64,000 bases of DNA, taken from the NCBI GenBank assembly GCA_016186145.1, contig JACPMF010000010.1:1-64000 (forward strand), read 5' to 3'. This document shows positions 41,897-50,162 of this stretch, in pieces. The translations under genes were made by a program, and so were the position numbers. The notes beneath the pieces are model-generated. The model had not been told where the DNA came from and ran no database searches. It worked only from the letters and a program-made list of their open reading frames with translations. Origin of the DNA: Candidatus Sungiibacteriota bacterium. GTDB taxonomy: Bacteria > Patescibacteria > Paceibacteria > Sungbacterales > SURF-37. The stretch's first letter is position 1; every line of letters starts with the position of its first letter.

Positions 41897-43682
41897 GGAA
41901 AGCGGTCTCGCCATGGAAATTCTTTATCTCGCGATATGGTTTTACGCCGGCATTTTTCAATTCGTTCTCAAAAATATCGCCGTCATCGGCGAGCGATCTT
42001 CTTCTCACTTCTCGAGCCAAAACGTTTTCGGTGTTTTGAACAAAGTAAACTTCACGAACGCCGATTCGTTCAAAATAATCTCTTCCGTTTTCTGCAAGCA
42101 CCCGCCGGTATGTTTCGGCGTCCGCAATCGGCCAGCCGTGATACACCGCTCTTCGTAAAAAGGTCCAGAGTTGCGGCCCAAGCGCTTGGTTGCCGTTATA
42201 AACAAACATCCACGCTTCTGGCTCAAGGTTTTTGATGACATCCTCTTCAAAGGTCCGATCAAGGAGTTCGGCAATAACCGGGTAGTCGAAACTTACCATC
42301 ACCTCCGGTCTCTTTCCGGCAAGCTCCGTTGATATAAAATCTTCCAGCTGATTATAGCCCCAGTTGTAGTTGTCTCGGCGCACTTCTGCGGCATAGGCCC
42401 ACGGAGCACCGCCAACCGGAGAAAGCGCAATAGCGGAGTTATACGAATAGAAAATCTCAAAAATGACTATAAATGCAAAAATTAAATTTGTAGTAAAAAA
42501 TCTCCTACAGCCAACTGTATCAATAGACTGAACTATTGAACCAAATGGCTTCATAACGAATTTACCAGTATGTACAACAAAAAAACCAGCGGCAAGCGAA
42601 AGCCACGGGACGAGCATGGTAAGAAAACGCTCGGTAGGACCGATAACCACCATAAATACAGCAAGCCATAAGAAAAACGAGAGGAATATAATATGCGATT
42701 TGGCCCGCCTCAATATAAGAAAAAGTCCGCCGAATGAAAGCAAAAGGAAAAACGGCGAGTTTGTCCTAAAAAGTGTTGGCAAGTAGCTGCGAAAGCGATC
42801 GCCAAAAGAGCCGATTTCTTCCTTGCCGGGCATATCAGACCATGCGGCAACATTCTGGCCGAAAACATAAGAAAACTGAAAATCAAAATGCCCAAAGTTT
42901 TGGTAAAGACCGATGTTATAGATAATAACCGGGCTTACAAAAACAAGAAGACAAAAAATAGAAAGTGGAAAATAGAAACTTTTCAGATAATCTCTTCGGA
43001 GGATAATAAAAATTGTTAAAAAAACCGGAGCCAATATAAAAGCTGTATACTTAGCAAGAAAGGAAATGCCGGTCAAAACGGCCGCTGCTAAAAACCACGC
43101 ACCATTTTTAATTCTTACTTTTCCTGTGCCATGCGCATCTGTACCAATAGACTGAACTATTGAACCGGGTAGAGAATGACTACGAAACGAACGAATGAAA
43201 CAATAAGCGGCGGCAAGCATCAACGCGATAACAATTGATTCCTGAAGCGCTACGCGGGAAATCCAAACATGTCCTACCGTAACGGCAAAAAATAGGGCGC
43301 TTATCACACCGATAGATTTTGAATATAATTCCCGGCCGATAAGGTAAAGGAGGACGACAGAAACTACACCAGCAAGCGCTGCCGGAGTCCTTCCGGCAAA
43401 AATATTTTCGCCAAAGCTCTTAAACGATAAATATTCAAAAAAGAAAACAAGTAACGGATGATCGTGGAAAGACAATTTCATCCACCACGGCGCGCTTATA
43501 ACCCATTGAATTGGGGTCGGCTGTTCAATCCCAAAATTAAAATCAAGCATCTTCATTCCGCGCGCCATATAGCTTGCCTCGTCAGTAACTACGTCGTTGC
43601 GATCAAGTTGCCAGAAATAAAAAATGGCTGATAAGGCAATTATTGCTCCGAGTATTAAAATATTTATTTTGGGTATTGACAA
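41874..43682 (-). CDS. GT39/ArnT-like membrane glycosyltransferase
   Basis: 602 residues, about 11-13 membrane helices, C-terminal extracytoplasmic domain. The N-terminal loop TDEASYMARGMKMLDF has the Asp-Glu typical of PMT/ArnT catalytic loops; FHDHPLLVFFFEYLSFKSFGENIFAGRTPAALAGV follows the usual PMT_2 layout. It would transfer a sugar from a polyprenol carrier to a surface target. Two SIVQSI-encoding hairpin repeats are carried in frame (43141-43166 and 42517-42542). A consensus promoter for the divergent 43743 gene overlaps its start. Confidence 0.8.
   Translation of the reverse strand: MSIPKINILILGAIIALSAIFYFWQLDRNDVVTDEASYMARGMKMLDFNFGIEQPTPIQWVISAPWWMKLSFHDHPLLVFFFEYLSFKSFGENIFAGRTPAALAGVVSVVLLYLIGRELYSKSIGVISALFFAVTVGHVWISRVALQESIVIALMLAAAYCFIRSFRSHSLPGSIVQSIGTDAHGTGKVRIKNGAWFLAAAVLTGISFLAKYTAFILAPVFLTIFIILRRDYLKSFYFPLSIFCLLVFVSPVIIYNIGLYQNFGHFDFQFSYVFGQNVAAWSDMPGKEEIGSFGDRFRSYLPTLFRTNSPFFLLLSFGGLFLILRRAKSHIIFLSFFLWLAVFMVVIGPTERFLTMLVPWLSLAAGFFVVHTGKFVMKPFGSIVQSIDTVGCRRFFTTNLIFAFIVIFEIFYSYNSAIALSPVGGAPWAYAAEVRRDNYNWGYNQLEDFISTELAGKRPEVMVSFDYPVIAELLDRTFEEDVIKNLEPEAWMFVYNGNQALGPQLWTFLRRAVYHGWPIADAETYRRVLAENGRDYFERIGVREVYFVQNTENVLAREVRRRSLADDGDIFENELKNAGVKPYREIKNFHGETAFLIYRFSL
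42517..42542. repeat. In-frame hairpin repeat in the GT39 gene, copy 2
   Basis: On the minus strand GGTTCAATAGTTCAGTCTAT with CAATAG/CTATTG stem; encodes GSIVQSIDT. Confidence 0.6.
43141..43166. repeat. In-frame hairpin repeat in the GT39 gene, copy 1
   Basis: Same minus-strand sequence as 42517-42542 with one difference; encodes GSIVQSIGT. Confidence 0.6.
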
Positions 43683-43704
43683 AAAATTATAAACTTGTTA
43701 TATT
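43676..43704 (+). promoter_or_regulatory. Near-consensus sigma-70 promoter
   Basis: TTGACA at 43676-43681, 17-bp spacer, TATATT at 43699-43704, upstream of the 43743 gene and overlapping the start of the divergent GT39 gene. Confidence 0.7.
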
Positions 43705-43742
43705 AGCAGTATATTTTTAAACTGGAGCAGGGGGAGGAAAGA

Positions 43743-44048
43743 ATGCCTTTTCTAAGAATCATCTGTCTAAACAGGCTTGAAAACCTTGACATGTTAATTC
43801 TTTCAACTCTCGTTGGCTCAATTTTTGGCCAAGACAAAGAGATAGGCTACTTTGAAGGTGGTAAAACTATAGAGATCGTTGGAGATGTGAGTTCACTGAG
43901 GGCTGTTCAAGAAGGGGTTTATGGTCACTGGCCCGTCAACGCACGGTTTCAAGAATTGGCCCTTGGATTCTACCCCGGCGGTCTGAAATCATGGCATAAA
44001 GATTTTCCGCGCCTTATGGCCAAAGTAACCGATGTTCAAATGCTGTGA
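43743..44048 (+). CDS. Small hypothetical protein
   Basis: 101 residues; GGGGGAGGAAAG precedes the ATG. FLRIICLNRLENLDMLILSTL and IEIVGDVSSLRAVQEGVYGHWPVNARFQELALGFYPGG suggest a compact alpha/beta fold. No known motif. It has its own consensus promoter and a terminator, like the other small single-gene units. Confidence 0.55.
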   Translation: MPFLRIICLNRLENLDMLILSTLVGSIFGQDKEIGYFEGGKTIEIVGDVSSLRAVQEGVYGHWPVNARFQELALGFYPGGLKSWHKDFPRLMAKVTDVQML

Positions 44049-44061
44049 AGCAAGACTTTTT

Positions 44062-44093
44062 CCACCACGCCGCATGGCCTGGTGGTTTATTTT
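44062..44093 (+). terminator. Terminator-like hairpin
   Basis: CCACCA...TGGTGG stem then TTTATTTT; also just outside the 3' end of the convergent toxin gene. Confidence 0.55.
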
Positions 44094-44340
44094 AATATGC
44101 TCTGCTTCTATGCTTTATCCTATAAATTTTCACTTCTTTGATCCCGTCGTCTATCTCATATAAAACCCGCCAATCACCGATGCGAATCCTCCAAGCATTT
44201 TTAGAACCAATAAGTTTTAGGGCGCTATCACGAGGGTTAACTCTCAATTTCAAAAGCCGCTCAATGATACGATTATGCATTGAACGCTCCAACAAACCCA
44301 GATCGCGCTCGGCCCTTGATTCAAGTAAAACTCTATACAC
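44092..44340 (-). CDS. RelE/ParE-type toxin
   Basis: 82 residues. MYRVLLESRAERDLGLLERSMHNRIIERLLKLRVNP and NAWRIRIGDWRVLYEIDDGIKEVKIYRIKHRSRAY are the classic RelE order with the basic C-terminus that contacts ribosome or target. The antitoxin gene precedes it and overlaps by eight bases. Confidence 0.85.
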   Translation of the reverse strand: MYRVLLESRAERDLGLLERSMHNRIIERLLKLRVNPRDSALKLIGSKNAWRIRIGDWRVLYEIDDGIKEVKIYRIKHRSRAY

Positions 44341-44527
44341 GTTTGCCGAGATAATTTTTTAGTTCTCTAAATGAAGTTTTAGATTTTTTAATTCTGCGAA
44401 GCTCGGCTAAATCTTCCTTATCATCAATACTTTCAAGCAGTTTTTCATATTTTTTTATATCTAAAATAACCGCCTGCGGCTTTCCATTGCGGATGATAAT
44501 TTGCGGTCTTGTCTCTACAATTGACAT
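44333..44527 (-). CDS. Phd/YefM-type antitoxin
   Basis: 64 residues. RPQIIIRNGKPQAVILDIKKYEKLLES is the Phd/YefM DNA-binding and dimer part (x-x-NGKP.AVL....Y); the C-terminal helix would wrap the toxin. It typically represses its own operon. Confidence 0.85.
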   Translation of the reverse strand: MSIVETRPQIIIRNGKPQAVILDIKKYEKLLESIDDKEDLAELRRIKKSKTSFRELKNYLGKRV

Positions 44528-44561
44528 ATTTCAATAATACAGTTTATAAGAAGTCAGTCAA

Positions 44562-45671
44562 CTAAACACCTTCTTCTCTCAATTTTTCAATAATCTCCCG
44601 CGCTTTTTTAGAAAGTTTTTTAGGCGTCTCAACTTTTATCTCAACCAAAAGATCGCCTCGGCCGTAACCGGAAGTATGCGGGACGCCCTTGCCGCGGATT
44701 TTTAAAATATCGCCGGACTCGGTGCCTTCCGGGATTTTTAGAGAAATGCTGCCGTCAGGAGTTGCCGCGTCAACTTTAGAGCCAAGCGCGGCATCGGTAA
44801 ATTTAATCGGCAAAGACATAATAATATCATCAGCCTGACGCTTGTATATTTTTGACGGTATAACATGAGTCTTTACGTATAAATCGCCGGGTGTGCCTCG
44901 GACAACCGACGCTTCGCCTTTGCCGGAAACTTTTAAAATTTCATTGTTATTTATTCCCGCAGGCACAAAAATTTCAATCCGCTCAGCGCGCTCCACCGCC
45001 CCCCTGCCCTTGCAAGAACGGCACGGCGTTTCGGGAACCTCGCCTTTCCCCGCGCACTCCGCGCAAACGCTCACTTGGGAAAATACGCCAAGAATCGTTC
45101 TCTGTGTCCGTTCTATCTTGCCGGATCCGTGACAAACCGCGCACGTTATCATTTTAGTTTTATCTTCCGCCCCGCTTCCGCCGCATTGCTCACACTGAGA
45201 AAGCTTATTCAGCGATACTTCGTGTTTACCGCCAAAAATCATCTCCTCAAACTGTATTTCAAGGTCTATCTGAATATCTTTTCCGCGTTTTGTTCTTGGT
45301 TCACGCCTTCCTCCTCCGAAGCCAGCGCCGCCGAGCATCTCGTCAAAAACGTCAGAAAGGTCGAATTCGGCAAAATCTTTAAAATCTCCGCCAAAATTGA
45401 ACCCGCCAAAACCCCCTGCTTTGCCAAAATCAAATCCGCCTTGCCCAAAAGGCGACCCGCCCTCAAACACTCTCCCAAATTGGTCGTATTGCGAGCGCTT
45501 TTTATCATCTCCCAGTACCTGGTAAGCCTCATTTACTTCTTTGAACCGCTCCTCATTGCCGCCTTGTTTATCAGGATGATAAATATGCGCCATTTTTCGA
45601 TAGGCCTTTTTTATGTCCTCTTTTGAGGCATTTCTAGGAACCCCGAGTGTTTTATAGTAGTCCTTATTCAT
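44562..45671 (-). CDS. dnaJ: Chaperone DnaJ
   Basis: 369 residues, full type-I DnaJ. J domain with HPD (IYHPDKQGGNEE); Gly/Phe-rich linker; zinc domain with four CxxCxGxG-type repeats (CEQCGGSGAE, CAVCHGSGK, CAECAGKGE, CRSCKGRG); C-terminal substrate-binding domains. Stimulates DnaK ATPase. Two genes downstream of dnaK on the same strand. Confidence 0.95.
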   Translation of the reverse strand: MNKDYYKTLGVPRNASKEDIKKAYRKMAHIYHPDKQGGNEERFKEVNEAYQVLGDDKKRSQYDQFGRVFEGGSPFGQGGFDFGKAGGFGGFNFGGDFKDFAEFDLSDVFDEMLGGAGFGGGRREPRTKRGKDIQIDLEIQFEEMIFGGKHEVSLNKLSQCEQCGGSGAEDKTKMITCAVCHGSGKIERTQRTILGVFSQVSVCAECAGKGEVPETPCRSCKGRGAVERAERIEIFVPAGINNNEILKVSGKGEASVVRGTPGDLYVKTHVIPSKIYKRQADDIIMSLPIKFTDAALGSKVDAATPDGSISLKIPEGTESGDILKIRGKGVPHTSGYGRGDLLVEIKVETPKKLSKKAREIIEKLREEGV

Positions 45672-45776
45672 AATTCATAATGCGAAAGTTGCAAATTTTA
45701 TGCGAATATCCCAAATGGGTATCCTATATCTTCAATTCGCGGCATTCGCATATCCATTCGTAGTATTTGCATTATA

Positions 45777-46703
45777 TTATAACGTTAATCTCTCCACTTC
45801 CACACTTACAGTTTCCCTCTTTATTACCCCGAGCGCAAGAAGCATTTTGATGGATCCCCAAACGACTCCGAGTGAAATTAAATAAAGCGGAAAGGTAAGC
45901 GCCTTAATCGCAAGGAAAAATCCGAAGGCGGATAAATACGGAACATAACGCTTATACTCTCCGAGAAAATCTTCAATTTTTTGGTTCGCAAGCCGATAAA
46001 TGAGATTTCCGGCGCGTTCCTTGCCGGAAACATTAATGCCAAGACCTTGTTCCAGGACTTTCCGCTGCTCTTCCACCAGTTTTTCTATTTGCGATCGAGA
46101 AGTTTGAGAGATACCGGTGCTTTTTAACTGATCTTCTGCGTTTTTGCGAAGCAACTCATCAACAGAAGCCGATGCCTGAAAACCGGGAATGATATTTTGC
46201 AAAGCGTCCTCGAGATACGGCAAAGTGAGTTCAAAGGCGGTTTCGGGTATAAATGTCTGTTCATCAGAAACAATAATCCTGGAAAAATAAAAAATGGACA
46301 CCATCACGGCAACAGCGGTGAAAAAAAACGGAAGGCCTTGCCGTAAAACCTTATTGACGCCGAATGTATTCTCGCTCTTAGCCGCTTTCCGAATACTGCG
46401 ATACGCCAATAAACCGAACAAAAGCGTTAACACGAGGCCCGAAATAACCGGCATGCTTGCTCTGACAAAAAAGAAGGAGCCCGTGAATGCCGCGAAAACA
46501 GCGGCAACTCCCAACCACAACGTCTCCCCGAGCATGGCAACAAGCGCAAGAGCCGTCGCGAAAAGAAAAAGTGAGGCAATCGGCAAAGAAAAAAGAACAC
46601 CGTCGCTGAAAACTCCTAAAAAAACAAGCTGCTTCCACAAGTAGGCATTAAAAATGCCGGAAGTTACGACAAGAATCGCGATGATTAACTCTTTAACACT
46701 CAT
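45777..46703 (-). CDS. Polytopic membrane protein between dnaK and dnaJ
   Basis: 308 residues from ATG 46703 (a TTG three codons upstream is less likely). About five N-terminal hydrophobic helices, an extracytoplasmic region with helical charged stretches (LLRKNAEDQLKSTG, QIEKLVEEQRKVLEQG), then two further helices. No family recognised. The consensus promoter of the putative RNA on the opposite strand lies just upstream of its start. Confidence 0.55.
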   Translation of the reverse strand: MSVKELIIAILVVTSGIFNAYLWKQLVFLGVFSDGVLFSLPIASLFLFATALALVAMLGETLWLGVAAVFAAFTGSFFFVRASMPVISGLVLTLLFGLLAYRSIRKAAKSENTFGVNKVLRQGLPFFFTAVAVMVSIFYFSRIIVSDEQTFIPETAFELTLPYLEDALQNIIPGFQASASVDELLRKNAEDQLKSTGISQTSRSQIEKLVEEQRKVLEQGLGINVSGKERAGNLIYRLANQKIEDFLGEYKRYVPYLSAFGFFLAIKALTFPLYLISLGVVWGSIKMLLALGVIKRETVSVEVERLTL

Positions 46704-46705
46704 GA

Positions 46706-46735
46706 TTGACAACCAAGATATCTTTCGAGTAACCT
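46706..46735 (+). promoter_or_regulatory. Promoter of the putative RNA
   Basis: TTGACA at 46706-46711, 18-bp spacer, TAACCT at 46730-46735. Only the -35 box is consensus. Confidence 0.4.
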
Positions 46736-46740
46736 TTTTA

Positions 46741-46875
46741 AGGAAGCTATGCGGCGGCGCGGCCCGGATGCAGGGCGCTCGCCGGAGGCGAGAGGTGCAG
46801 GTAAAACCCTGTCACGCCGCACGGCTTCTGCCGCCGGAGTGGATTAGATACCCACTGCAATTCCGGCGGCTCTTT
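46741..46875 (+). ncRNA. Putative structured non-coding RNA, antisense to the dnaK-46703 gap
   Basis: About 135 nt with no reading frame. Fold by eye: GAAGC near 46743 pairs with GCTTC near 46829. GCGGCG (46752) pairs with CGCCGC; inside are CTCGCC-GGA-GGCGAG and CAGG...CCTG hairpins. A final strong hairpin GCCGCCGGAGTGG...CCACT...CCGGCGGC is followed by TCTTTTATTTTT, a plus-strand terminator. Promoter-like box upstream. On the minus strand there is no T-tract, so it is not the dnaK terminator. It lacks the SRP, RNase P and tmRNA landmarks I know. It contains GGATTAGATACCC, identical to the 790-loop of 16S rRNA. Confidence 0.5.
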
Positions 46876-48779
46876 TATTTTTCGTCGCCTTTTCTATCTT
46901 CGTACTCCGCATCCTTTACCTTTCCGCCGCCCGGTTCAGCGTCACCACCTTCTTGCTTCTTATACAAAAGCTCACCGATTTGCTGAGCCGCAGCAGAAAG
47001 TTCCTGCGTTGCCCTTTTTATCGCCTCAGCGTCTTCTCCCTCCTTGGCCTTTTTTAAGGCTTCGATTTTTTCTTCTATATTCTTTTTCGTATCTGCCGGA
47101 ATTTTTTCTCCAGCCTCGCGAACGCCCTTTTCAACAGTATAAACGAGAGCTTCGGCAATATTTTTTGCCTCGATAGCCTCGCGTTTTTTCCGATCGTCCT
47201 CCGCATGAATTTCCGCATCTTTCTTCATCCGCTCAATCTCCTCTTTAGAAAGAGACGCGGACGCCTCAATGCGAACCGATTGCTCTTTTCCCGTCGCCTT
47301 ATCCTTCGCCTTCACGGATAAAACGCCGTTTGCATCAATGTCGAAAGTAACTTCAACCTGCGGAACGCCCCGGGGAGACGGAGGAATACCGTCAAGAATA
47401 AAACGCGCCAGGGTTTTATTGTCTCGAGCCATCTCCCGCTCACCCTGTAATACGTGAATTTCCACTTGGGGCTGATTATCGGCGGCAGTTGAAAAAACCT
47501 GCGATTTTGCGGTTGGAACCGTGGTGTTTTTCTCTATAATTCTTGTCATGACGCTTCCGAGAGTTTCAATACCAAGCGACAACGGCGTTACATCCAGAAG
47601 CAAAACGTCTTTAACGTCTCCCTGCAATATCCCTGCCTGAACCGCGGCGCCAAGCGCCACGACTTCATCGGGGTTAATAGAGCGATTCGGCTCCTTGTTG
47701 AAAAGTTTTTTAACGGCCTCCTGAATCGCGGGCATTCTGGTTTGGCCGCCGACAAGAATCACCTCGTCAATGTCATTCAACCCAAAACCGGAATCTTTTA
47801 CCACTTGCCGGGTAATTTCGGCTGACTTATCAATCATGTCGCGGACCAAATCTTCAAGTTTGGCGCGGCCGAATCGCATAACCATATGCCGCGGCCCGGA
47901 CGCATCGGACGTAATAAAGGGTATGTTTATTTCCGTTTCGACTGTCGAAGAAAGTTCATGCTTTGCCTTTTCAGCGGCCTCTTTCAAGCGCTGCAAAGCC
48001 AAAACATCTTTTGCCAAATCAATCCCCTGCTCTTTTTTAAATTCGTCGACAAGATACTTGATAATGCGCTGATCAAAATCATCTCCCCCAAGATGCGTAT
48101 CGCCGCCAACCGCCTTCACCTCAATAGTATCTTGCGTGACCTCAAGGACCGAAAGATCGAACGTACCGCCGCCAAAATCATATACGACGATTTGCTCATC
48201 TTTCTTTTTATTAAAACCGTACGCCAAAGCTGCCGCGGTCGGCTCATTCAGGATACGGCGCACTTTAAGACCGGCGATCTCGCCTGCCGCCTGCGTGGCC
48301 TTCCGCTGGGAATCGTCGAAGTACGCGGGAACGGTAATTACCGCCTCCGTAATTTTTCCACCAAGCTGATCTTCAGCATCTTGTTTCAGCTTCTGCAAAA
48401 CCATTGCTGAAATTTCTTCCGGCCTCCACCACTTACCTTGCCCCGAGCCTGTCGAGGGGTCGCCCATTTTCACCTCAACGCCGCCATTTGCCGCCTCACG
48501 CATCTCATAGGGAAGCCATCCCTTGTCGCGCTTCACTTCAGCGTCAGTAAACTTGCGGCCAATAAGCCGCTTTACGGAAAACAGAGTATCTTTCGGATTC
48601 GTCACTGCCTGACGCTTCGCGAGCAACCCGGCGAGACGATCGCCGGATTTTGCCGCAGCGACAATGGAAGGCGTGGTCCGGTTACCCTCTTTGTTTTCAA
48701 GTATCCTCGGCTCGCCCGCCTCAACCACGGCCATTGCTGAATTGGTTGTTCCAAGATCTATTCCTAAAATTTTCTGCAT
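46875..48779 (-). CDS. dnaK: Chaperone DnaK (Hsp70)
   Basis: 634 residues. ILGIDLGTTNSAMAV, NEPTAAALAYG, VYDFGGGTFDLSVLE, VGGQTRMPAIQ and the substrate domain (SLGIETLG, FSTAADNQPQVEIHVLQGERE) are all present; the C-terminus ends in a charged lid tail. Around residue 107 the peptide DPSTGSGQ interrupts a normal EVKMG-KWWRPEEIS stretch; it is encoded by a dispersed palindrome. On the same strand as grpE and hrcA but separated by a plus-strand cluster of small genes, so regulation may be separate. Confidence 0.96.
   Translation of the reverse strand: MQKILGIDLGTTNSAMAVVEAGEPRILENKEGNRTTPSIVAAAKSGDRLAGLLAKRQAVTNPKDTLFSVKRLIGRKFTDAEVKRDKGWLPYEMREAANGGVEVKMGDPSTGSGQGKWWRPEEISAMVLQKLKQDAEDQLGGKITEAVITVPAYFDDSQRKATQAAGEIAGLKVRRILNEPTAAALAYGFNKKKDEQIVVYDFGGGTFDLSVLEVTQDTIEVKAVGGDTHLGGDDFDQRIIKYLVDEFKKEQGIDLAKDVLALQRLKEAAEKAKHELSSTVETEINIPFITSDASGPRHMVMRFGRAKLEDLVRDMIDKSAEITRQVVKDSGFGLNDIDEVILVGGQTRMPAIQEAVKKLFNKEPNRSINPDEVVALGAAVQAGILQGDVKDVLLLDVTPLSLGIETLGSVMTRIIEKNTTVPTAKSQVFSTAADNQPQVEIHVLQGEREMARDNKTLARFILDGIPPSPRGVPQVEVTFDIDANGVLSVKAKDKATGKEQSVRIEASASLSKEEIERMKKDAEIHAEDDRKKREAIEAKNIAEALVYTVEKGVREAGEKIPADTKKNIEEKIEALKKAKEGEDAEAIKRATQELSAAAQQIGELLYKKQEGGDAEPGGGKVKDAEYEDRKGDEK
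48436..48462. repeat. In-frame palindromic insertion in dnaK
   Basis: CCTTGCCCCGAGCCTGTCGA on the plus strand, palindromic core CCCCGAG...TCGAGGGG at 48441-48459. Adds DPSTGSGQ to the nucleotide-binding domain. Confidence 0.6.
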
Positions 48780-48855
48780 ATCTTTTATTTGACTTATTTT
48801 TACTACTATGTTATTTTAAACTCACTATCTAAGATTTGGCCCCTGGAGGTGCCGC

Positions 48856-49083
48856 ATGATGTTCTTTTATAAAATCTACATTGGAATGTTGGCATTTTGC
48901 GATGTCGCAAGTTTTTTCTTAATGATAATTGGTTTTCAGGATAAGGCTTGGCTAACGGTGCTTTCTGGGGCAATCGGTATAACTCTTTGGACGCCCCTCA
49001 TTGCCGAAGCGATCTATGACATGTTCATATCTATTTCCAAATCTCAAACCGCAAATTCGTTGCAAAAGGAAGACACCTTTTAA
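48856..49083 (+). CDS. Small two-helix membrane protein
   Basis: 75 residues. GGAGGTG precedes ATGATG; either Met may be used. Hydrophobic segments at about 4-27 and 33-55. The stop TAA overlaps the next ATG (TAATG), so the three-gene cluster 48856-49567 is coupled. Family unknown. Divergent from dnaK. Confidence 0.6.
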   Translation: MMFFYKIYIGMLAFCDVASFFLMIIGFQDKAWLTVLSGAIGITLWTPLIAEAIYDMFISISKSQTANSLQKEDTF

Positions 49084-49217
49084 TGGAAATGCTTGCATTT
49101 CTTGCGCTTCTTGGCGGATTTGCATGGTGGACATGGAAGAGAATTCCCGGAGAGATTCGCAAGGTGCTTGCGAAGCCCGTCAAAAAGCTCAGAAAAAAGA
49201 TCACGCCATGGAATTAA
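49083..49217 (+). CDS. Mini membrane protein (44 residues)
   Basis: MEMLAFLALLGGFAWWTWKR starts it: one membrane helix with two Trp, followed by a Lys/Arg-rich tail. Overlaps both neighbours (by 1 and 10 bases). Coding is supported by the tight overlaps and the membrane-plus-basic pattern, but it is short, so I am cautious. Confidence 0.5.
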   Translation: MEMLAFLALLGGFAWWTWKRIPGEIRKVLAKPVKKLRKKITPWN

Positions 49218-49567
49218 TCGCTGTGAATGAGAGTTTCCGCAATTCCCGATTCAAAGTAACGATCCCGATGCGTTCTTTCTTCTCCCCGGCCAGAGGCATC
49301 CTGCCGGGAACAGTCATCATACTCACCGGAGAGTTTTTAATCAAAATTTCACGAAAATTCCGCTTTAACGGAACCGCAATTCCATCATGCTCCATGAAAG
49401 TCGGGATACGATGGGGCAAAAATATGAAGGGAACGGATTGGGTAACAGAAACACGACTCAAGAGATGCGCCATACCGACACCAGAACCGCCCGGCACCTT
49501 TCCGCCAAGTAAGGCGATTGAGGAAATAAAACGACTTTCCTTTTCAACCCCTCGCCGCCGCCGTTAA
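49208..49567 (+). CDS. Basic beta-rich hypothetical protein
   Basis: 119 residues from MELIAVNESFR. Basic, with VTIPMRSFFSPARGILPGTVIILTGEFLIKISRKF suggesting a beta barrel or ribosome-binding-like fold; ends in RRRR. An ORF beginning earlier (49001) overlaps its neighbours and is not supported. Followed by a terminator. Confidence 0.5.
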   Translation: MELIAVNESFRNSRFKVTIPMRSFFSPARGILPGTVIILTGEFLIKISRKFRFNGTAIPSCSMKVGIRWGKNMKGTDWVTETRLKRCAIPTPEPPGTFPPSKAIEEIKRLSFSTPRRRR

Positions 49568-49580
49568 ACCGGCGGTTTTT
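49553..49580 (+). terminator. Rho-independent terminator
   Basis: CCGCC...GGCGG stem round TTAAA, then TTTTTC. Overlaps the 3' end of the 49208 gene. Confidence 0.65.
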
Positions 49581-49587
49581 CTTATAA

Positions 49588-50136
49588 TCAACTTGTTCGG
49601 CCTTTCGACAACCTGACCCTCGCGGGCCTCAAGACTTTTTCTCGAAACGCATACCCCCTCTGAACGATTTCAGCAATCCTTCCTTCCACTTGCTCCGATT
49701 CAACCTCACCGACGCTTTCGTGTTTTGAAGGGTCAAATTCGTCATCCGCTTTGACTGCAATTTCTGAAAGTCCGCGTTTTTTCAAAATATCTTCAAGTTG
49801 GGAACGGATAAGCAATATACCCTGCTCTTCGAACTTTTGCCGGTCTCCGGACGGCCGTTGCCTGCCGCTTTGAGACGCAAGATCAAAACTATCAAGTATT
49901 GGTAAAACATCGCCTATCAGGCCGGAAACAATGAATCGAGCCATATCCTCAAAACGCTTCCCCTCGTCTTTCTTGTAATTGATGTGCTCGGCGCGAGAGC
50001 GCTGCCAACCGTCAAGGTATTCCTTCTTGTCAACATCACACTTTTTCAGTTCCTCTTTAAGCTTCTTTATTTTCTCAGTACTGTCTTGGGCTGAAAATTC
50101 CTCATCAGGAACTATTTCTGTTTTTTCTTCTGCCAT
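49588..50136 (-). CDS. grpE: Nucleotide exchange factor GrpE
   Basis: 182 residues. N-terminal coiled coil (TEKIKKLKEELKKCDVDKKEYLDGWQRSRAEHINYKKDE) and the C-terminal beta domain (PSKHESVGEVES...QRGYAFREKVLRPARVRLSKG) match GrpE. Releases ADP from DnaK. 26 bases downstream of hrcA, on one transcript controlled by CIRCE. Confidence 0.95.
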   Translation of the reverse strand: MAEEKTEIVPDEEFSAQDSTEKIKKLKEELKKCDVDKKEYLDGWQRSRAEHINYKKDEGKRFEDMARFIVSGLIGDVLPILDSFDLASQSGRQRPSGDRQKFEEQGILLIRSQLEDILKKRGLSEIAVKADDEFDPSKHESVGEVESEQVEGRIAEIVQRGYAFREKVLRPARVRLSKGRTS

Positions 50137-50162
50137 GTTTGTCTAAATTTATAAGATTGTTA

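Noticed and set aside
46741..46875. Candidate RNA as SRP RNA, RNase P RNA or tmRNA
   Set aside because: Core motifs of these RNAs, such as the SRP GGAAGGAAGCAG-type loop, were not found.
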